Assembly (NCBI RefSeq): GCF_024713975.1 | Contig: NC_091094.1 | Span: 13,005,001 to 13,069,000 of the forward strand | From: Paralichthys olivaceus | Lineage: Eukaryota; Chordata; Actinopteri; Pleuronectiformes; Paralichthyidae | Length of the DNA: 64,000 nt | Direction: 5' to 3' | Shown here: positions 24,575-59,519 of the stretch, piece after piece | Layout: each line of letters opens with the position of its first letter | How positions within the stretch are numbered: position 1 is the stretch's first letter | The notes under the pieces: model-generated | The model's database searches: none | What the model saw: only the letters and a program-made list of their open reading frames with translations | What the model was told of the DNA's origin: nothing | Translations under genes and position numbers: made by a program

Positions 24575-27500
24575 ATGTCGTCTTTTTTCATCAAGACGAA
24601 AGAAAACCCCAAAACAGCACGGAAGGGGAAACATGGAGCGGCGCCGAAACGAAAAGTAAGTCAGCACAACTGTTAGCAAACGAGCTAACCAACTAGCAGT
24701 TTGAGTCGCCTGGTGTAACCTGTCGTTCCAACACGTTGGAGCCAACGTGTTCTTATAAACCTTGTGTTGTCTCCTGCTGCAGAGTGATGGGGATCCCGGT
24801 GCTAAGAGCAAACTACGAGAGAAGAAAACCAACTCCAGATACAACGAAGAGATTTCCAGCGACTCTGAGAACGAAGGGTGAGTTTATCATCCGTATGAAT
24901 TCGTCACTTGGTCTCCAGCAGCTGTGAACGTGTTCTGTTCGTGTGCTCAGCCCCACAGTGCCCAGGAAAAGACAGGTCATCGTGGAGAACGACTATGGGG
25001 AGACACCGCAGGAGAAGAAGCTGAGATTAGCCAAACTGTACCTCGACCAGCTGAAGGAAGCAGGTAAACTCATGTCTTCCATGTGACTTTTAGGTCTGAC
25101 AGTGCGGTCAGTGGATGCGTTTGTTTATTGTGTGATGTCTTTCGTTATCAGATGAGAATAAAGCAGAAGAAGAAGACTTTGAGACGGATCTGATCGCAGG
25201 AAGGCTTGAAGAAGAAGTGGTAAGTGTGACAAACCAGTATATTTGTTATAAGGCTGTGTGACAATATATTTCACATCTGTCGATATCACGCTGAGTTTCA
25301 TATTGTTTCTTGAAAGTTTAGAGCATGATTTGTGCTCCCGAGTGAACGTTGTGCTTTCAAACTCTTCTTCACATTGATTTTGGATTTAATGCTTAAGACC
25401 ATTCACAGGTCTGTGTTATTTATCTTTGTGTGCATGTGTTTCTCCTCAGCTCGAGCAGAAAGGAAAACTTCAGCGATTTATTGCCAAAGATGTAAGTAAA
25501 CTAATTATGATGTCTGCGGTAGGAATGTCCATGATCAAAAAGCAAAAAACAACTTTATTAAAAATATGTAATGTGAAAAACAACAGTGACTATGTAGTCT
25601 TCAAGTAATAAATAAAAAGAAAAGACTATTAACATTATAAAACAGAATAGTGGCATGTAGGAAAATTGTGAGATTTCACTTATCAGGTACTTGGTTCTGA
25701 AATATCAGTTCTCATGACATTCCTAGTCAGTTATTTTACCTGGGTAAAACCATTTTGTAAACAAATCACCTTTTATTTGATTTTCTATCTTTCTTTTTTA
25801 GCTCATTCAACCAGAAGCGTCCGAGATCCGTTTGTTAAGAGGACACAAACTTCCAGTTACTTGTCTGGTCATCTCCCCCGATGACAAGTGCATCTTTTCT
25901 GCTGCCAAAGACTGCTCCATTATTAAATGTTAGTATACAATGAAATCCTATGAAGCCATTTTATGAAACTTATCTTATAGTTGTCAAAGCTTAAAGTTTG
26001 TTTTAGCGTCTGAGTTCAGTTTCCTTTTTCATATATCTCAAGGGGATGTGGAGAGTGGGAAGAAACTGCACACGATACCCGGTGGAAGGAAGGGTACTGA
26101 GGATCGGCATGTTGGACACACCGCCCACATTCTATGCATGACCATATCATCAGATGGAAAATACTTGGTGAGTTGTGCTCAGTATATTCTGCTTTGGAAA
26201 ACGTGCATATTTAACCACTGTAGTCAAGAGCTTCTTCAAATTGTATTAACACCAACTATCCCCACATCTTTTTAGGCGACTGGAGACATGAACAAATTGA
26301 TCATGATTTGGGAGGCAGAGACCTGTAAACATCTTTATAAATTCACAGGCCACAAAGGCCCTGTGTCGGTAAGCTCACCTCCTCTCTCTTCCTCTCTCTT
26401 TTTAAAGTCTTACATTTTTTTTAATCTTCTATTTGAGGTCTACCTGTAAATCGTAAAGTGCCTTTTTCTTCTCAGGGTCTGTCTTTCAGGAAGGGAACTC
26501 ATGATCTGTACAGCGCATCTCATGACCGCTCAGTCAAGGTCTGGAACGTGGATGAGAATGCATATGTAGAGACTCTGTGAGTAACGAAAAATGGATCTCT
26601 GCTAACACTTGCATTCCTCTTGATTGTGTGAATGTAACTGTGATTGTGAATCTCTGTAGCTTTGGGCATCAGGATAATATCACAGGACTGGACAGTTTGG
26701 GCCGCGAGCGCTGTGTGACCACAGGAGGACGGGACCGCACCGTGAGGGTGTGGAAGATAGCTGAGGAGTCTCAGCTTGTTTTCCATGGCCACGAGTGAGT
26801 CTCTCTCTTTGTTGCTTGTGCTTCTGAGTCTTGTTGAAACCAGTTCACATGTGTTAGTCTACTGGTAGGTTCATAAATGGTTAAGTAGGAAAAGTTACAT
26901 AAAGATATTAAATCAGAGCAGGTTCAAAGCAGACATGATCACCCCTTTGTAACGCAGATATTTAAGCCCCTAGTATTTATTCTGCTTGTTGTTCCATCAC
27001 AGGCCAGAGAGACAAACTGTAATTAGAATTGCAGTCAGTAGAGCGCACACGTCCTCCCAGAGACCCAACTGTCCCCTCATGAAACCACAATTAAATTCAT
27101 TAGATCTGCACCAAATTGCAGATGCACATACACATCAGTCCCCTAAATGTGCTAGATTTTTTTTACTTCATGCTCTGTGAATTATTCTCTGAGAAATCAA
27201 CAATAATGTTTAAAAACACAAATGCAGATGAAAACAGAACCTCCATGGTGGAGGTAAAAACCATGTGATGTCTTCATTGTTTATTTGATATCTTGAACCA
27301 TATCAATAATTCTCTCTGCCTTGGTCCTTTGAGACAAACTGATACTTCTGACACTTGTACGATACATACAGAAAGACTGACATCTTTATCACTCTGTCCC
27401 ACAGAGGTTCAATCGACTGCATCCAGCTCATAAATGAAGAGCACATGATCACAGGAGCCGATGATGGGTAAGACACGAGTTGCAGTTTAATTTTCTGTGA

Positions 27501-30159
27501 CCTCATCGTGCTTACAGATCCACTCATGTTGCCCTCTCTCATCTTTCTGCACGACCTCAGCTCTGTCTCTCTTTGGAGTGTCAACAAGAAGAAGCCTCTC
27601 AGCACTGTGAAGAAGGCACATGGTTGCCATGGTGACGCAGAGCTGCAGCAGCCTCATTGGGTCGCTTCAGTGGCGGCTCTTCACAACTCAGATATCGTCG
27701 CCTCAGGTGCCTGTGGCTGTGAGAGTCCTCTTTATGAGCTTTTTAATAGCACATAAAAATGTCCAGGGTGCTTTCAATTAACTTCTCATTTTTTCTTGAA
27801 TAAAAATCTAATCAACATAATTAATACATTTACTCTTAATCTAGTGTCCTACATTCTACGAATGGTTTCACTCATATGTAACTAAGCTGTACTTGTAGTG
27901 ATGTGTTGTCTATTAGTAACAGAGCAACAATGTTCTTTTCTGTACAGGTTCACATAATTCACAGGTGCAGCTCTGGAAGTGTGGTCAGAATTACCGTGGG
28001 CTGGAGCGTCTGTTCACCGTACCAGTGGTAAGCTCCTACCTCCTCTTCTCCTTTGTAAAAAATGCTCATGTTTACATAAGATGTGTTTTCAACTAAGAAC
28101 AAGTTATTTATATATATTTATATACGCTTTCTGGGCAGCCACATCAGTTTCAAAATGTCTCATTTTGTTTCTCCATCTGCTCCTGTTTCCAGTCTGGTTT
28201 CATCAACAGTCTGAAGTTTTCGAGCTCTGGTCAGTTCTTGGTGGCAGGAGTTGGACAGGAGCACAGGTAACTGAACTTATTGGTCATGTTTCCATAGTAA
28301 CTGTCTGGAAAGGTTGCTGTCAGCTAATCAATGTTATCCGAGGTTTACTGTCAGTAAAAGAAAAGTCCACTGGGGGGCAGTGTTGATCAGTTGAACAGAC
28401 TTAAACTCTGTAGTTATTTACACTGGGTTAAAGTTATAAGCTGTTTTTGGATGGATATATATTTTCATTCACTGAATGAGAATCGAGTAGAACTATGGTG
28501 CAGTGGTTAAAACGTAGTCCCGGTTTGGTCGCTGTCTCTCTGTGTGAAGTTTGCATGTTCTCCTCGTGTTAACATGGATTTTCTCAGGTAGTCTGGCTTC
28601 ATCTCACAGTCCAAAGACATGCCGATTAAAGTTAGGTTAATTGGAGACTCTAAATTGACCATATGTGTGAATGTGAAAGTGAATGGATTGGCTCCAGCTC
28701 CCCCAGCGACCCTCAGGAGGACAAGCAGTGTAGATGATGGATGGTTGAATTCTGAATCATTTTCAATTACAATCATTCAAGAAAGAGTCAGTACCGAACA
28801 AACTAGCTCTACAGACCAGATGAATGTAGACTGTATATATGCCAGAGCAGTGTGGTCATGTTGCTGAACTCAAGTCTCACCAGAAAAGTACTTAATATAT
28901 ATGTTAGTATATTTCATGCTACTCATCCAGCCAGCTCACTTACCCTGCAATATGACATTATCAGTCACCTTAAAGTAAGGGTTATTATCTAATTTGATGA
29001 ATAGATTCCGACAAGTCTCCATGAATCTGACCTTAATTTGAATTTAATCGACTCATAAATGTTGTTTTAATTAGATTTGCACCTTTGGTTTGTTATGAGG
29101 GGGTTTCTGCTTCTAAAGTTAATGAAAGCTCTGTGATTAAAATTAAAGTGGACATTATGAACGTATCCTGGAGGATAAAGTAAGATTTCATTTTCCTTTG
29201 TAAAAGGAATTCAAACAGCCAGTCTCCTCAGGCCTACCTCCTAACAGATATTCAATATTAGAATGGCTTCAGAGCACATACCTCTGCCAAGACCCAACAG
29301 TCCCCCTGAAAACCAAATCTTCATGTTCTGACATAGTTCTAAAACTATTAGATAATATAAAATGTTGATTACCTACTGAATCCACATGATCTCAGCTACA
29401 CATGGGTGGTAGTTACAGGTTTTAGCCCTATTTGTTACCACATTATGTCCACAAGTTACAGATTTATATTGGATGTGCACACACTCACAGACCCCAGTTC
29501 TCTAAACACAGTATTTAAATAAAGATACGTGCAGGATTTCCTCGGAAACGGGTGAAAATGCCAATAAACACCGTATCTCACAATGTTAAGTAAAGTGATT
29601 AGAAAGGTCAGCTGCTAAATGTCTTGGGTTCATTATCGGTCCACGTCCCAGCTTTCCTCCAAGTTTTGTGGAAATCCGATCATTGGTTTCTGCATTATCC
29701 TGCTGATCAAACTAAACATAACCTCCTCGGTGAAAGTTATAATTTCTGTGATCAGTTTCGATTTGTGATCTTTAACAACAGGTTGTATTTTCTCTGATGT
29801 CTGTTTACATTGATTTGGTCTTTTCACACAACTGATCTGTACAAAGGTTAGAGACAGGATGAAGGTTCAACACCAGTGTTTATTATTGGACATCGTCAGA
29901 TCTGTTTGTCACAGTTTGAAACTTCAGTCTGTAAAAGAGTGGGTCATGAGACAAACTCCCGTTTTGATTCTGTTTCACATTTTGCTTTAAATTTTCACAT
30001 GTAGTCTGTTTGTGGTGACTATCTCTGATTCCCAGTTTCTGTTTCCATCTGTTCAGGTTGGGCCGATGGTGGAGACTAAAAGACGCCAAGAATGGGATCT
30101 ATGTTATTCCTCTGAAAAGGAAGCCTCCAAGTCCAGAGGAAGCCAAAACAAATGAATAG
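24575..30159 (+). CDS. rrp9: U3 snoRNP-specific WD40 protein RRP9 (U3-55K)
   Basis: A nucleolar protein that binds the box B/C region of U3 snoRNA and supports early cleavages of the pre-18S rRNA in the small-subunit processome. Fifteen coding exons: 24575-24655, 24783-24877, 24951-25063, 25152-25219, 25450-25491, 25802-25928, 26043-26167, 26276-26368, 26476-26576, 26660-26794, 27405-27467, 27561-27706, 27948-28027, 28193-28266 and 30057-30159. Every phase agrees and the total is 481 residues (human RRP9 is 475). The N-terminal 130 residues are charged and basic, with QEKKLRLAKLYLDQL as in human. Residues from about 134 form a WD40 propeller: RLLRGH, SAAKDCSIIKW, SASHDRSVKVW, GGRDRTVRVWKI, and a final blade ending GQEHRLGRWW. 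The ATG at 24575 (MSSFFIKTK) fits the basic start of the family. Several short frames here are intron read-through. Confidence 0.96.
27035..27265 (-). repeat. dispersed teleost repeat, family A copy
   Basis: Inside the rrp9 intron 26795-27404. It contains agacccaactgtcccctcat, gatctgcaccaaattgcaga and ttattctctgagaaatcaac, the reverse orientation of blocks in the copies at 43510-43880 and 62948-63205. Confidence 0.65.
28494..28745 (+). repeat. dispersed teleost repeat, family B copy
   Basis: The longest family B copy in the window. It contains tgtgaagtttgcatgttctc, tctcacagtccaaagacatg, ggttaattggagactctaaa and ccccagcgaccctcaggagg, ending in a gatgatggatgg tail. An internal block seems to be missing compared with the form I remember from other teleosts. 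Confidence 0.7.
29285..29745 (-). repeat. dispersed teleost repeat, family A copy
   Basis: Contains cctctgccaagacccaacag, then tatctcacaatgttaag, ctttcctccaagttttgtgg, attatcctgctgatcaaac and cataacctcctcggtgaaag. These are the family A blocks in reverse orientation, with an unrelated stretch after the first block. Confidence 0.6.
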
Positions 30160-31150
30160 TCCAATAGTTAGGTGTCTTTTTATAAATTAAACATTTAAAA
30201 ACTGCTCATGTTTCAGGTCTTTGTTTATCCATTAACTGATATTAAAGCCTGTTTGATTTTGCATTTGCGCTTTCTCAGTCTTCCTGCAGGTGTCCTCTGG
30301 GGCTTTGTCGGAAGCTTCACTCTCCTTTTCACTTGTTCATATGATGGTTTTATTAATGACATCTACATTACAGAAATGTTAGGAGGGAAAATCCATATTT
30401 TTCACTTTGACAGTCAAACATTTTGAAGCCTGCGCAGGCTTCAGATTTAGTTATATTGGGTTTGAAGATGAAAACTAAATCCTTTAGTGCAAAAAGCTCA
30501 TCTAATTAGCAGCATTTATTTTAGGTAGTATTAATAATTGCAAGTGTGATCCCAGACACTGCGATGATTAATCTTTTAATATTAAAAAAACATTTTATTT
30601 ACATAAATTACAAGAAAGCACACAATGTCACACCAGTCTACATTAACACATCCTTTATATTGTGTAGTTGTCTAGTTTTTCATCACGTTCACTAAGGTTA
30701 ATCACATTTTGTTTAACAGAAATTTATTTCATAGCATTTTTTTGTCAATGTCTAAAAACATCTGGAAAGATTCACAGCACTCTAAGGACAAGATAAGAAC
30801 AGCCTTTTGTTTTGTGTACCACTATTGCTTCACAACAACCCATTTGACAACAAGACTGTAGGACAAGGCACAGTGCATTTAATCACAACTATCTGTAAAC
30901 CAAAGATATCACAGCATATTAAATCTATACAAAAAGGCTTTTACATTTCATACAAACTGCTCGCTGTAGGAACATCGTTTAGCTTTCACAGTAAGGAGTT
31001 ACCCTTACCACCGTCAGTCAGCCAAGCCCCAGACAGAGTTATCTCTCCGCAGCATGTTGGATGGCGAGGGTGCTCCGTCGTTCACCGCCATGTTTGTGGA
31101 AGGGATGACTGATGGGGGGGATGCTCTCGTGTTTAGAGAGGAAACCTTTT
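30160..31150. other. spacer between rrp9 and grm2 (convergent 3' ends)
   Basis: About 1 kb that should hold the 3' untranslated regions of rrp9 (+) and grm2 (-). An attaaa hexamer at 30186-30191, 27 bp after the rrp9 stop, could serve as its polyadenylation signal. No gene was recognised. Confidence 0.6.
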
Positions 31151-52109
<20,959 letters not shown>

Positions 52110-55100
52110 TCAGCTGGTTGAAGTGACGAGGAGCAGAGGCTTACAGAGTCAGGAGGGGGATCACTTTCAAGTCGTCTCTCAGTGGATGCAGCATGTTTGA
52201 TATTTCCTGAATGAATGAAAGGAGAAACCCAATTAATGAAACCTATCATTATGATCAATCTATCTTTTGATGTTGAACAGCATTTTCAGGAGATTGAAAC
52301 TGAGCAGGGAAATAACACGATCATATTATTGACGAGCGCTGACATCTTATTGCTTTTTGTCACTGATTTCCATTGGTGCCATTAGTCTCTCAGGTTTTTA
52401 CCCACTGAGTTAACCAACGAAACGAAACAGTCACATCAAGGTATCAAGAAGAGTAAAGCCGGGCAGTTTTTATGAGTTCTCTATATTATCAATTCTTACC
52501 TGAGCTGCATATATGCAAATATCACCAGGCACTTTAAACCTGACATACTGTATTTTTCAGGAAGGTGAGTTATGTTTTAAAACAGATATTATTTCCAACG
52601 GACTCTGCAGTCTGTGGTTCCTGCCACTTCAACTAAAAGATAAACACAGAGTTATCGCCGCCACAGAGTGACCACATCAAACATTCATGGATATTTAAGG
52701 TACCTCTCCAGCGAAGCGTAATTTCCAAGCTTACAACTGAGATATCACCTAGATGGTGGATATCCTCAATGGTTGGGGTTGCCATGGAAACATGGTGGGT
52801 AAAAAAAAAAAATAGGGTTGGACTGCAGGGAAGTGGGCAGTGAGACATGTATGCTAATATAGATTCCTATCGTGTCGAGGTTACAGATCTAGATCTCACC
52901 GTGAGTCATCTGATCAGGATGGAGAGCCGGTTCAGTTTCACAGAGAGGGAACCCGTCTTGTCTCCGTTTCAGCATGCAGTCATTCATCGCATTCATCAAA
53001 CATACAAACAATTTCAACAAACATGTTTATTCAATCAGGGGCCCTGGACCCCTGATGACTCATACCAAGTCTTCCAAGGATTATTATCGATGTATCGTAA
53101 CCAACAGCAGCATCGCATTGCAACAGAAATTCCCCATGCGTCTGTTTTGGTTGAGTGGATTCTTTCTGATAAACCCTAGAGCTTCACTTTAGTTTGAACT
53201 ATTCAACATGCTGCAATTCCCCTCCATTAACAAGCGCTGGGCAGTCTGTTGCTGATTTTCCTATTACTTCTCACAGTTTTATCACTGATTGCAAAATTAT
53301 GTAAAGATGTGTCATTTCTAGACCTAAATATGGGTCAAGTCATTTTATTCAACCTGGGTGTTTCCTGTTTTTGAAGCTCAAAGAGGCAGAAACACCCCAC
53401 AGAGGGGTAGGGTTAAAAAAACACCAGCTTCTGCAGCTGCACCCAGAGAAGTTCATTTGCTGTGTGAAAGCATGTTTTTGCAGGGACAGTTGAAGAATGG
53501 CCTGTGATGATCAAGAAGCAGTCGGAGCAACAAAGAGCAACAATGAGGAAACAAGGGGAAAGGTGCAACGAATGCTGATCAAAAAATATTACATCAGGCT
53601 GTTGATGAATCCTTCACCAGCAAAGAGGATGACTCGTTTTAAAGTGTGAAGTCATGATGCAAATCTGTGATCTCTCTACAGTATAGGTGCAGATGTTTAC
53701 TCCCTCATCACATTTTACCCTATCAATAGAGCCAAGGTGAGAAAGTTAGTTGGAGAGTTCAACAGAGTCTAATTGCTCCTCTGTGCTGTCTGTTACAGCA
53801 GATGGGGGCTTTCTAGTTGCTATGACTGGGTCACAGTGTGAATTAATGGGGCAATAAGGAACCGCCAATTAGGCGGGCCTATGCAGACATGGGCCAAAGT
53901 GAGGTTGGAGGTCCAGAAGAGCTTCTCCAAACCCCCTTTAAGATGTGCAAATAAAGTCTTTCTCGGACATGAAATACAGCCATCAAAACCACATTACCCA
54001 CCAATTATTGGAAACGCTTATTAATAATCGGTAGCGGTCTTATCAGCTTGCATGAGTGTAAATCTCAGCTCTCTGCTCAGTTGTGAAGTGGCTTCTATCG
54101 GGCCCGGATCATATCATTAAAACTATCTTGATGTGGAAACGGCTGTCACACTTGCACACAGCAGCCAGGCGAATCGCACTGGCTCCCCAGCTGTCTTCGC
54201 ACAATATTCCCTCTGAAAGGCGAGTTCAAAAAGAAACGCTAGTGTGCTTTACTCAGCTTTGAACCACCAGCTAATGCATTACTACTCCTGCCCGGGCGCA
54301 GAAAGGATTTCTCCAACATTAGCATAAAGATGCTTTGAGAGAACATTCCTCATTGTCTTATCCATATGCAGCATATAGCTCGTGTGTAATGTGTAATGAC
54401 CCACAGCAGAGTTCGCTGACAGCAGTGACGGTGACTGGCACATATACGACAGCACATGTCTTTATGGAGAAACACAAAGATATACATGAGTGGAGAATGA
54501 GCTGTAGAGATGGTTTCTGAGTTCAATGAATGTCTGATGTGATAATCCAACATTAACATGATGTGCTATTTGACACTATGACAATGGTCACATATCATTT
54601 CAATACATATCGCACCTGAAGCGTTTAGACTTTGCCATCACCTCTGATCGGCACATTTGCGCTTATGCTGGACACTTGAACGTACATGGAGTGACATAAA
54701 ATTTGTATAATCCACGACATGTAAAGCATCAAGCCTGATGAGTAATAAGAGCCTATAAACACACTTGTCCCACAGGATTTACAGAAACTGTGACTAACAC
54801 AGATGGGACAATAATTTACACCATAGTTTTTTCTTCTTCGTGTCATTATTCACGAGACACGTCAACAGATTCTCACATGAAGCTGCAGAACTGAGCCATT
54901 TGGCCAGAAGACACACGCTAAATCAGCATTTGCTTTATAAAGGCCAAGCAGCAGTTTGTCTCGGGGCACATACATCATGACCTTTGATTATCGTCGCTCT
55001 AAAGTTAACCAAGCTGTTCAAAGCATGAGACCTTTCATTTCCTCTAATGACAAACAGGCGAAGAAGAAAGAAACTGCGGCTGCTATAACTGCACTAATGA

Positions 55101-56095
55101 TTCCCATCACTGCATCATCTCCAGCAGGGACACAGTTGATCCCTCCACCTGGACTTGTCAGCTGAAGGAATTAGGACGCCTCTGCAGTGGCAAGCAGCCC
55201 GCCGATTGAGAGTTTGACCGTACATCAAGTGCAGCATTTTATTAATATAGCACAGACAGATCTGGTTGTCAGCCTGTTTGACTCCCAAAAAGATTTAATC
55301 TGTGCTGATATTCCACCTGGATTTGTATTCATCACAAACTGACACTGAGAGACAAAGTGCAACTATGAGAATCAGACAACAGATTGTCTCTTGGCTTTTG
55401 GGCACCGTGGGTTGCACCTTCTAATAATAACCTGATAATAACATTCATCACAGACATGGAGGTGTGTCTCCTTTAACTTACACCTTTTACATTAAAAATA
55501 AATCCCACTGCTACATCACATCCTGTCTGATTCACTGACAACAATGTGATGCGTGTAAGGTGGAATTTTGCAAAAAATAAAATAAAATAATACTTTCATA
55601 AACCTTACAAACTGAAATCATCCCAATTACTTCTCAGAGTAGGATACAATTATATTTTTAGGGTGCTGTCTGAAAACTAATGATGTGATTGGCTTGAAAG
55701 GAGCCAGTAATAGGCTATATTAGATTATGCAATATTTTTGACTTTGAGGCAACACAGAAGGACACAAGTTTGCTTATGAATTCCTACTGCATATGTGCAA
55801 GTACAGTCACACGCAGGTGTTAGATCTTCTAATAATAAAGTAAACCATTAAAAGTTCAGTTCAATTTCGCTGGTGGTTATTGAGATGAGATGCCAGGTGA
55901 TATAGTGAATACACCGGCATATGGCTCTAATACGTGACCATAATAACGAATGCATTACAATTTAAGTTGAGGTTATGGGATGCAGAATCAAATGAGGAGG
56001 ATTTTGTTACAAATATTTAAAAACTGCAAACATGGGTGGCAAAAAAGAAGCTTATCTTTAAAGAACCCTCCCAAATCAATGGATGAGCTCTTACC

Positions 56096-56720
56096 TGGTT
56101 GTAGCACTGGGAGTCTCTCGCCGGAGATGACTGCAGGTCTGTTTTCCCAACGTGGAGCGCTTCATGTGACGAGCACGCTCCAGATGTGCTGCACTTGGAG
56201 CATGTTGGCCAGGACCTGTCCTTGGTTCTGAAGTGTTGCTCGCGCTGGCACGAGTCTGACTAACTCCTCTGAGTGTGAGCTCTCCAACTTGCGCCTGCAG
56301 CCCTGATGTGCTCAATACGACGGATACAGCCTGAACCGCCCGGGTGCTCATATGTGTCCAAAAGCATCGGCGGGAATGACGCTCCCAGGATCCTCTCTTA
56401 CCACCAACAGTGGCAGGAGGCGAGTGAATCTAAAATGAAATAATAGTGGAACATAGATATATTTGTTGCATTGCATTCGTAGCCGCGTTTCATGAGAAAG
56501 TTAATCGACTTCAAAATAAGAGCTGAGGAGGAGTCCAGCTGTAGCGCGGTGGGATCGCTGCGCACATGCGGCCGCTCTGTGCCGCTCCACAGCCAAGAGT
56601 GCGGCGCGTCGACGCCGTGCGCTGCGCTCTGCTCTCCCCAACCTGCCCGTGCTTCATGTGGGGTTTGTTTGCGAGTTACAGCACCGACACGGGACTCCAG
56701 CAATAATGAGACCTAATTTA
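56096..56720 (-). promoter_or_regulatory. candidate grm2 noncoding first exon and GC-rich promoter
   Basis: This stretch is clearly richer in G+C and CpG than its surroundings (for example gcggcgcgtcgacgccgtgc near 56600). On the minus strand a strong donor, CAG|gtaaga, ends at 56095, and a second possible donor lies near 56402. The grm2 coding exon has an acceptor at 52069-52070 just before its ATG, so it needs an upstream exon. This is the best candidate in the spacer. No transcript evidence is available. Confidence 0.35.
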
Positions 56721-57120
56721 ACCAATAGAATATGTTGAGGAATAAAGAATGAAGACGGTGCATAAATAAAAATATCCCCAAATCCATGTCTCCAACTTCT
56801 CACAGGTCTGTCTGTGACGCATCCGTCGCATCCCCCGTGGAGCTGCTGGTGTGAGTCTAACTTTTAATGATAAACGGAAAACAGTGAGAGGAAATCATTA
56901 GCCTACAAATAGACTCTCAATGCGCTGCCTCTCTCCAGCTAAAATTAGAAAAAAATGATAAAAGAGAAATGAGCATCAGTTGTTTTTTTGTTTCTCTCTA
57001 TGAAGGCTGGCCAACTCCTCATTCACCTCCATCTCATTAAAACTGAATCACACTCCAGTTGAGTGGCACAGCACTTCACAAGCTGCAGAGGTACGTTGCA
57101 CACTTTGCTTTTCACTGAAA

Positions 57121-57122
<2 letters not shown>

Positions 57123-57151
<29 letters not shown>
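57123..57151. repeat. (AC)n microsatellite
   Basis: An uninterrupted AC tract of about 14 units. Confidence 0.95.
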
Positions 57152-58307
57152 TTGTTTCTATCTTAGTGAGACAGTCATTCCTTAGCCCCTTATCGTAACC
57201 TAACAAATCCTATACCTTAATCCCCAACCTACAGCTGATTAACTATCCCGAAGCAAGTTTTGACCTTTAAATACACCTTTGAAAAAGTGAGGGCCAGCTA
57301 AAATGTCCTCTATGCTCAATATGGTCCTCACAGAGATATAAGTACACACATAAACACAGTTGTGTATCCATGGCTTCAGAGACCATTGCATGGATTTCCT
57401 GGAGACTTGAACCTTGGTTACTTCTTGCCGGACCCTTAGTGTTTGCCTATTATTTATTATACAATTACTTATCACAACCATTAAAGAATTGTTTCTCTGT
57501 ACTTGCAGCAGCTAAATAAAGGTGTGAGGATGTAGTTAAACAGTGTCCTGTTCCCTTCTGATCAAATGTCTCTAAACCAAGACTCTCCATATCACATCAT
57601 GTCAGTTTGCATCATTTAGAAATGACCATGTATCAGTGTAATCTATAAATCTTGTTTTTGACACAAAAGAAATAGAGCTTACTGTATCGATTCAGTCTAG
57701 TAACTATTTAACAGTGATGCAGTGGGAACACTGGTCTCACTGGTAATTTAGGTTAACTACACAACATACTGTTTGGTGGCAGAGCATTTAGCAGAGACAG
57801 CATTTCAAGATGTTCCAAACAGCACTTATTTTTGGTCTCCTTCAAAACAATATCACATCAGCCACATTCCTGTTGCATAATTAGTGAGAGGAGTTCAGGA
57901 AAGGTCTGCTGCACCAGTTTGGTTTTGTGTTCATGAAGCAACAAAAGTTCATTCTGGATGAATTGAGCTTCACTGCTCATCCATTTGTGTCGCCTTCACT
58001 TAGAAGCACCTTCAACACCACCCTTCCTCTCACCCCCACACATACAGAACACAACATCTCACCATTCTCAGATGTTTCATTTTCAGACAAACAATAGCTA
58101 CTTTGCAGTCAGGGATTGGGAAAAGAGGAACTTCGCCTGTGTACAGTGGCAATTAAAATGACGTGTGGGTCCTGCCTGTTGCATAATTCCCTCAGCTAAC
58201 ACAAAGGGACCAATTTTCTCCTGAAACAGAATTGTAGTTTACAGTACAATAGTAGAGGACATGTGGGTGGAATGGAGAGTTTGGATAGGACCGTGCTGCT
58301 TAATGAC

Positions 58308-58323
58308 GGGGGGGGGGGGGGGG
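58308..58323. repeat. poly-G tract
   Basis: Sixteen consecutive G bases. Its length may be unreliable in the assembly. Confidence 0.9.
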
Positions 58324-59519
58324 CTGAGTTGGAAGCCAGTGGTCACTGTGAATAGTTTTCTGATCATTTGGCATTAATGAATGATGATGAAACAATCAGA
58401 CCAAGATCCAAAACTCAAGCCATTTTCAGATTTGACATAACAGGACGTGACGGTTTCACGTCTGTCTTGGGTTTGAAATGACATGAAAACTTGCTCTTTG
58501 TGAATTGTTCGCACATTTTCCTACTGTATTGTCACGTGAGCATTTTACTATGAGGCTGGCAGGTAAAGTTTCAAAAAATATCTGGAGTAACCCACTCGAA
58601 CATTTGTGTTCTCATATACAGCCCTGGACTTGCATTTCTGAAAGTAGTTTTAATCTCTCTGCGGTTTCTCTATTTTTGTTGATGTTCACATATACATGGC
58701 AACATGTGGTCTTCTGACAAAAATGAAAACGCTTCACCTACAGGGAAGAAGAGATTTAATCTTCTGATGCAGGCTGTGTTCGCCTTGGCTGAGTCATCAC
58801 TTTAATTTCTCCATTTCTCCACAACATCGGCAGTATATCATCAGGGGACTTCAGGTTTAGTGTGAGGGTCAATTCAAACACATCACAAAAAGGAAAATGT
58901 CTCTCTCACTACTCTTGCATGGCATCAAAGCATGCAAACAGTTATCTTTAAATTTGAGTTTTGAGATAACCTTGACATTTCTGCTGCACCCACACATAAT
59001 GGTGTTGAATAGTTTTTGGTTCTTGGAGTTCAAAATACTAAAAACTTTATATTAAAAGATTTGATAGCTATCGAGATGTGAATAGGATTTCAATGAATAA
59101 GATAAACAGTCAGTACCTTAAATACCTTAACTTAAACAGCATGACTGTTAAATACCCAGGGACCGTCCTGTAATTAGAAGGTCGTAACTTCAACTTCCCA
59201 ATCAAAGACTTCATCCTTGCTTAAACGATAATTCTCTTTTATTACCCTGTCTGCTGATGTAGCCGGAAGCAGGGTATTGTTTTCACCCCTGTGTCCGTGT
59301 GTGATTGTGTGCATGCAAAATGACTCAACAATGCATGGACGGATTTTCAGAAAACTTTCCACCACACACATCTGAAGACCGAATCCTTCTGCCAGACCAA
59401 CGCTGTCCTCACGGAGAAAAATCTGTCCACATGAAAAAATACAATATCTCTGAAGACATAAAATCTCCTCACAGACAAGTGGCAGTCAAAGAGTTTGGTG
59501 TAATGCACATAGTTGCGAG

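Larger units (their letters stand above)
28267..30056 (+). other. last rrp9 intron, repeat-rich
   Basis: A 1.8 kb intron, much longer than most other rrp9 introns (commonly about 75-400 bp). Much of the excess is two dispersed repeats, family B at 28494-28745 and family A at 29285-29745. No gene was seen inside it. Confidence 0.75.
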
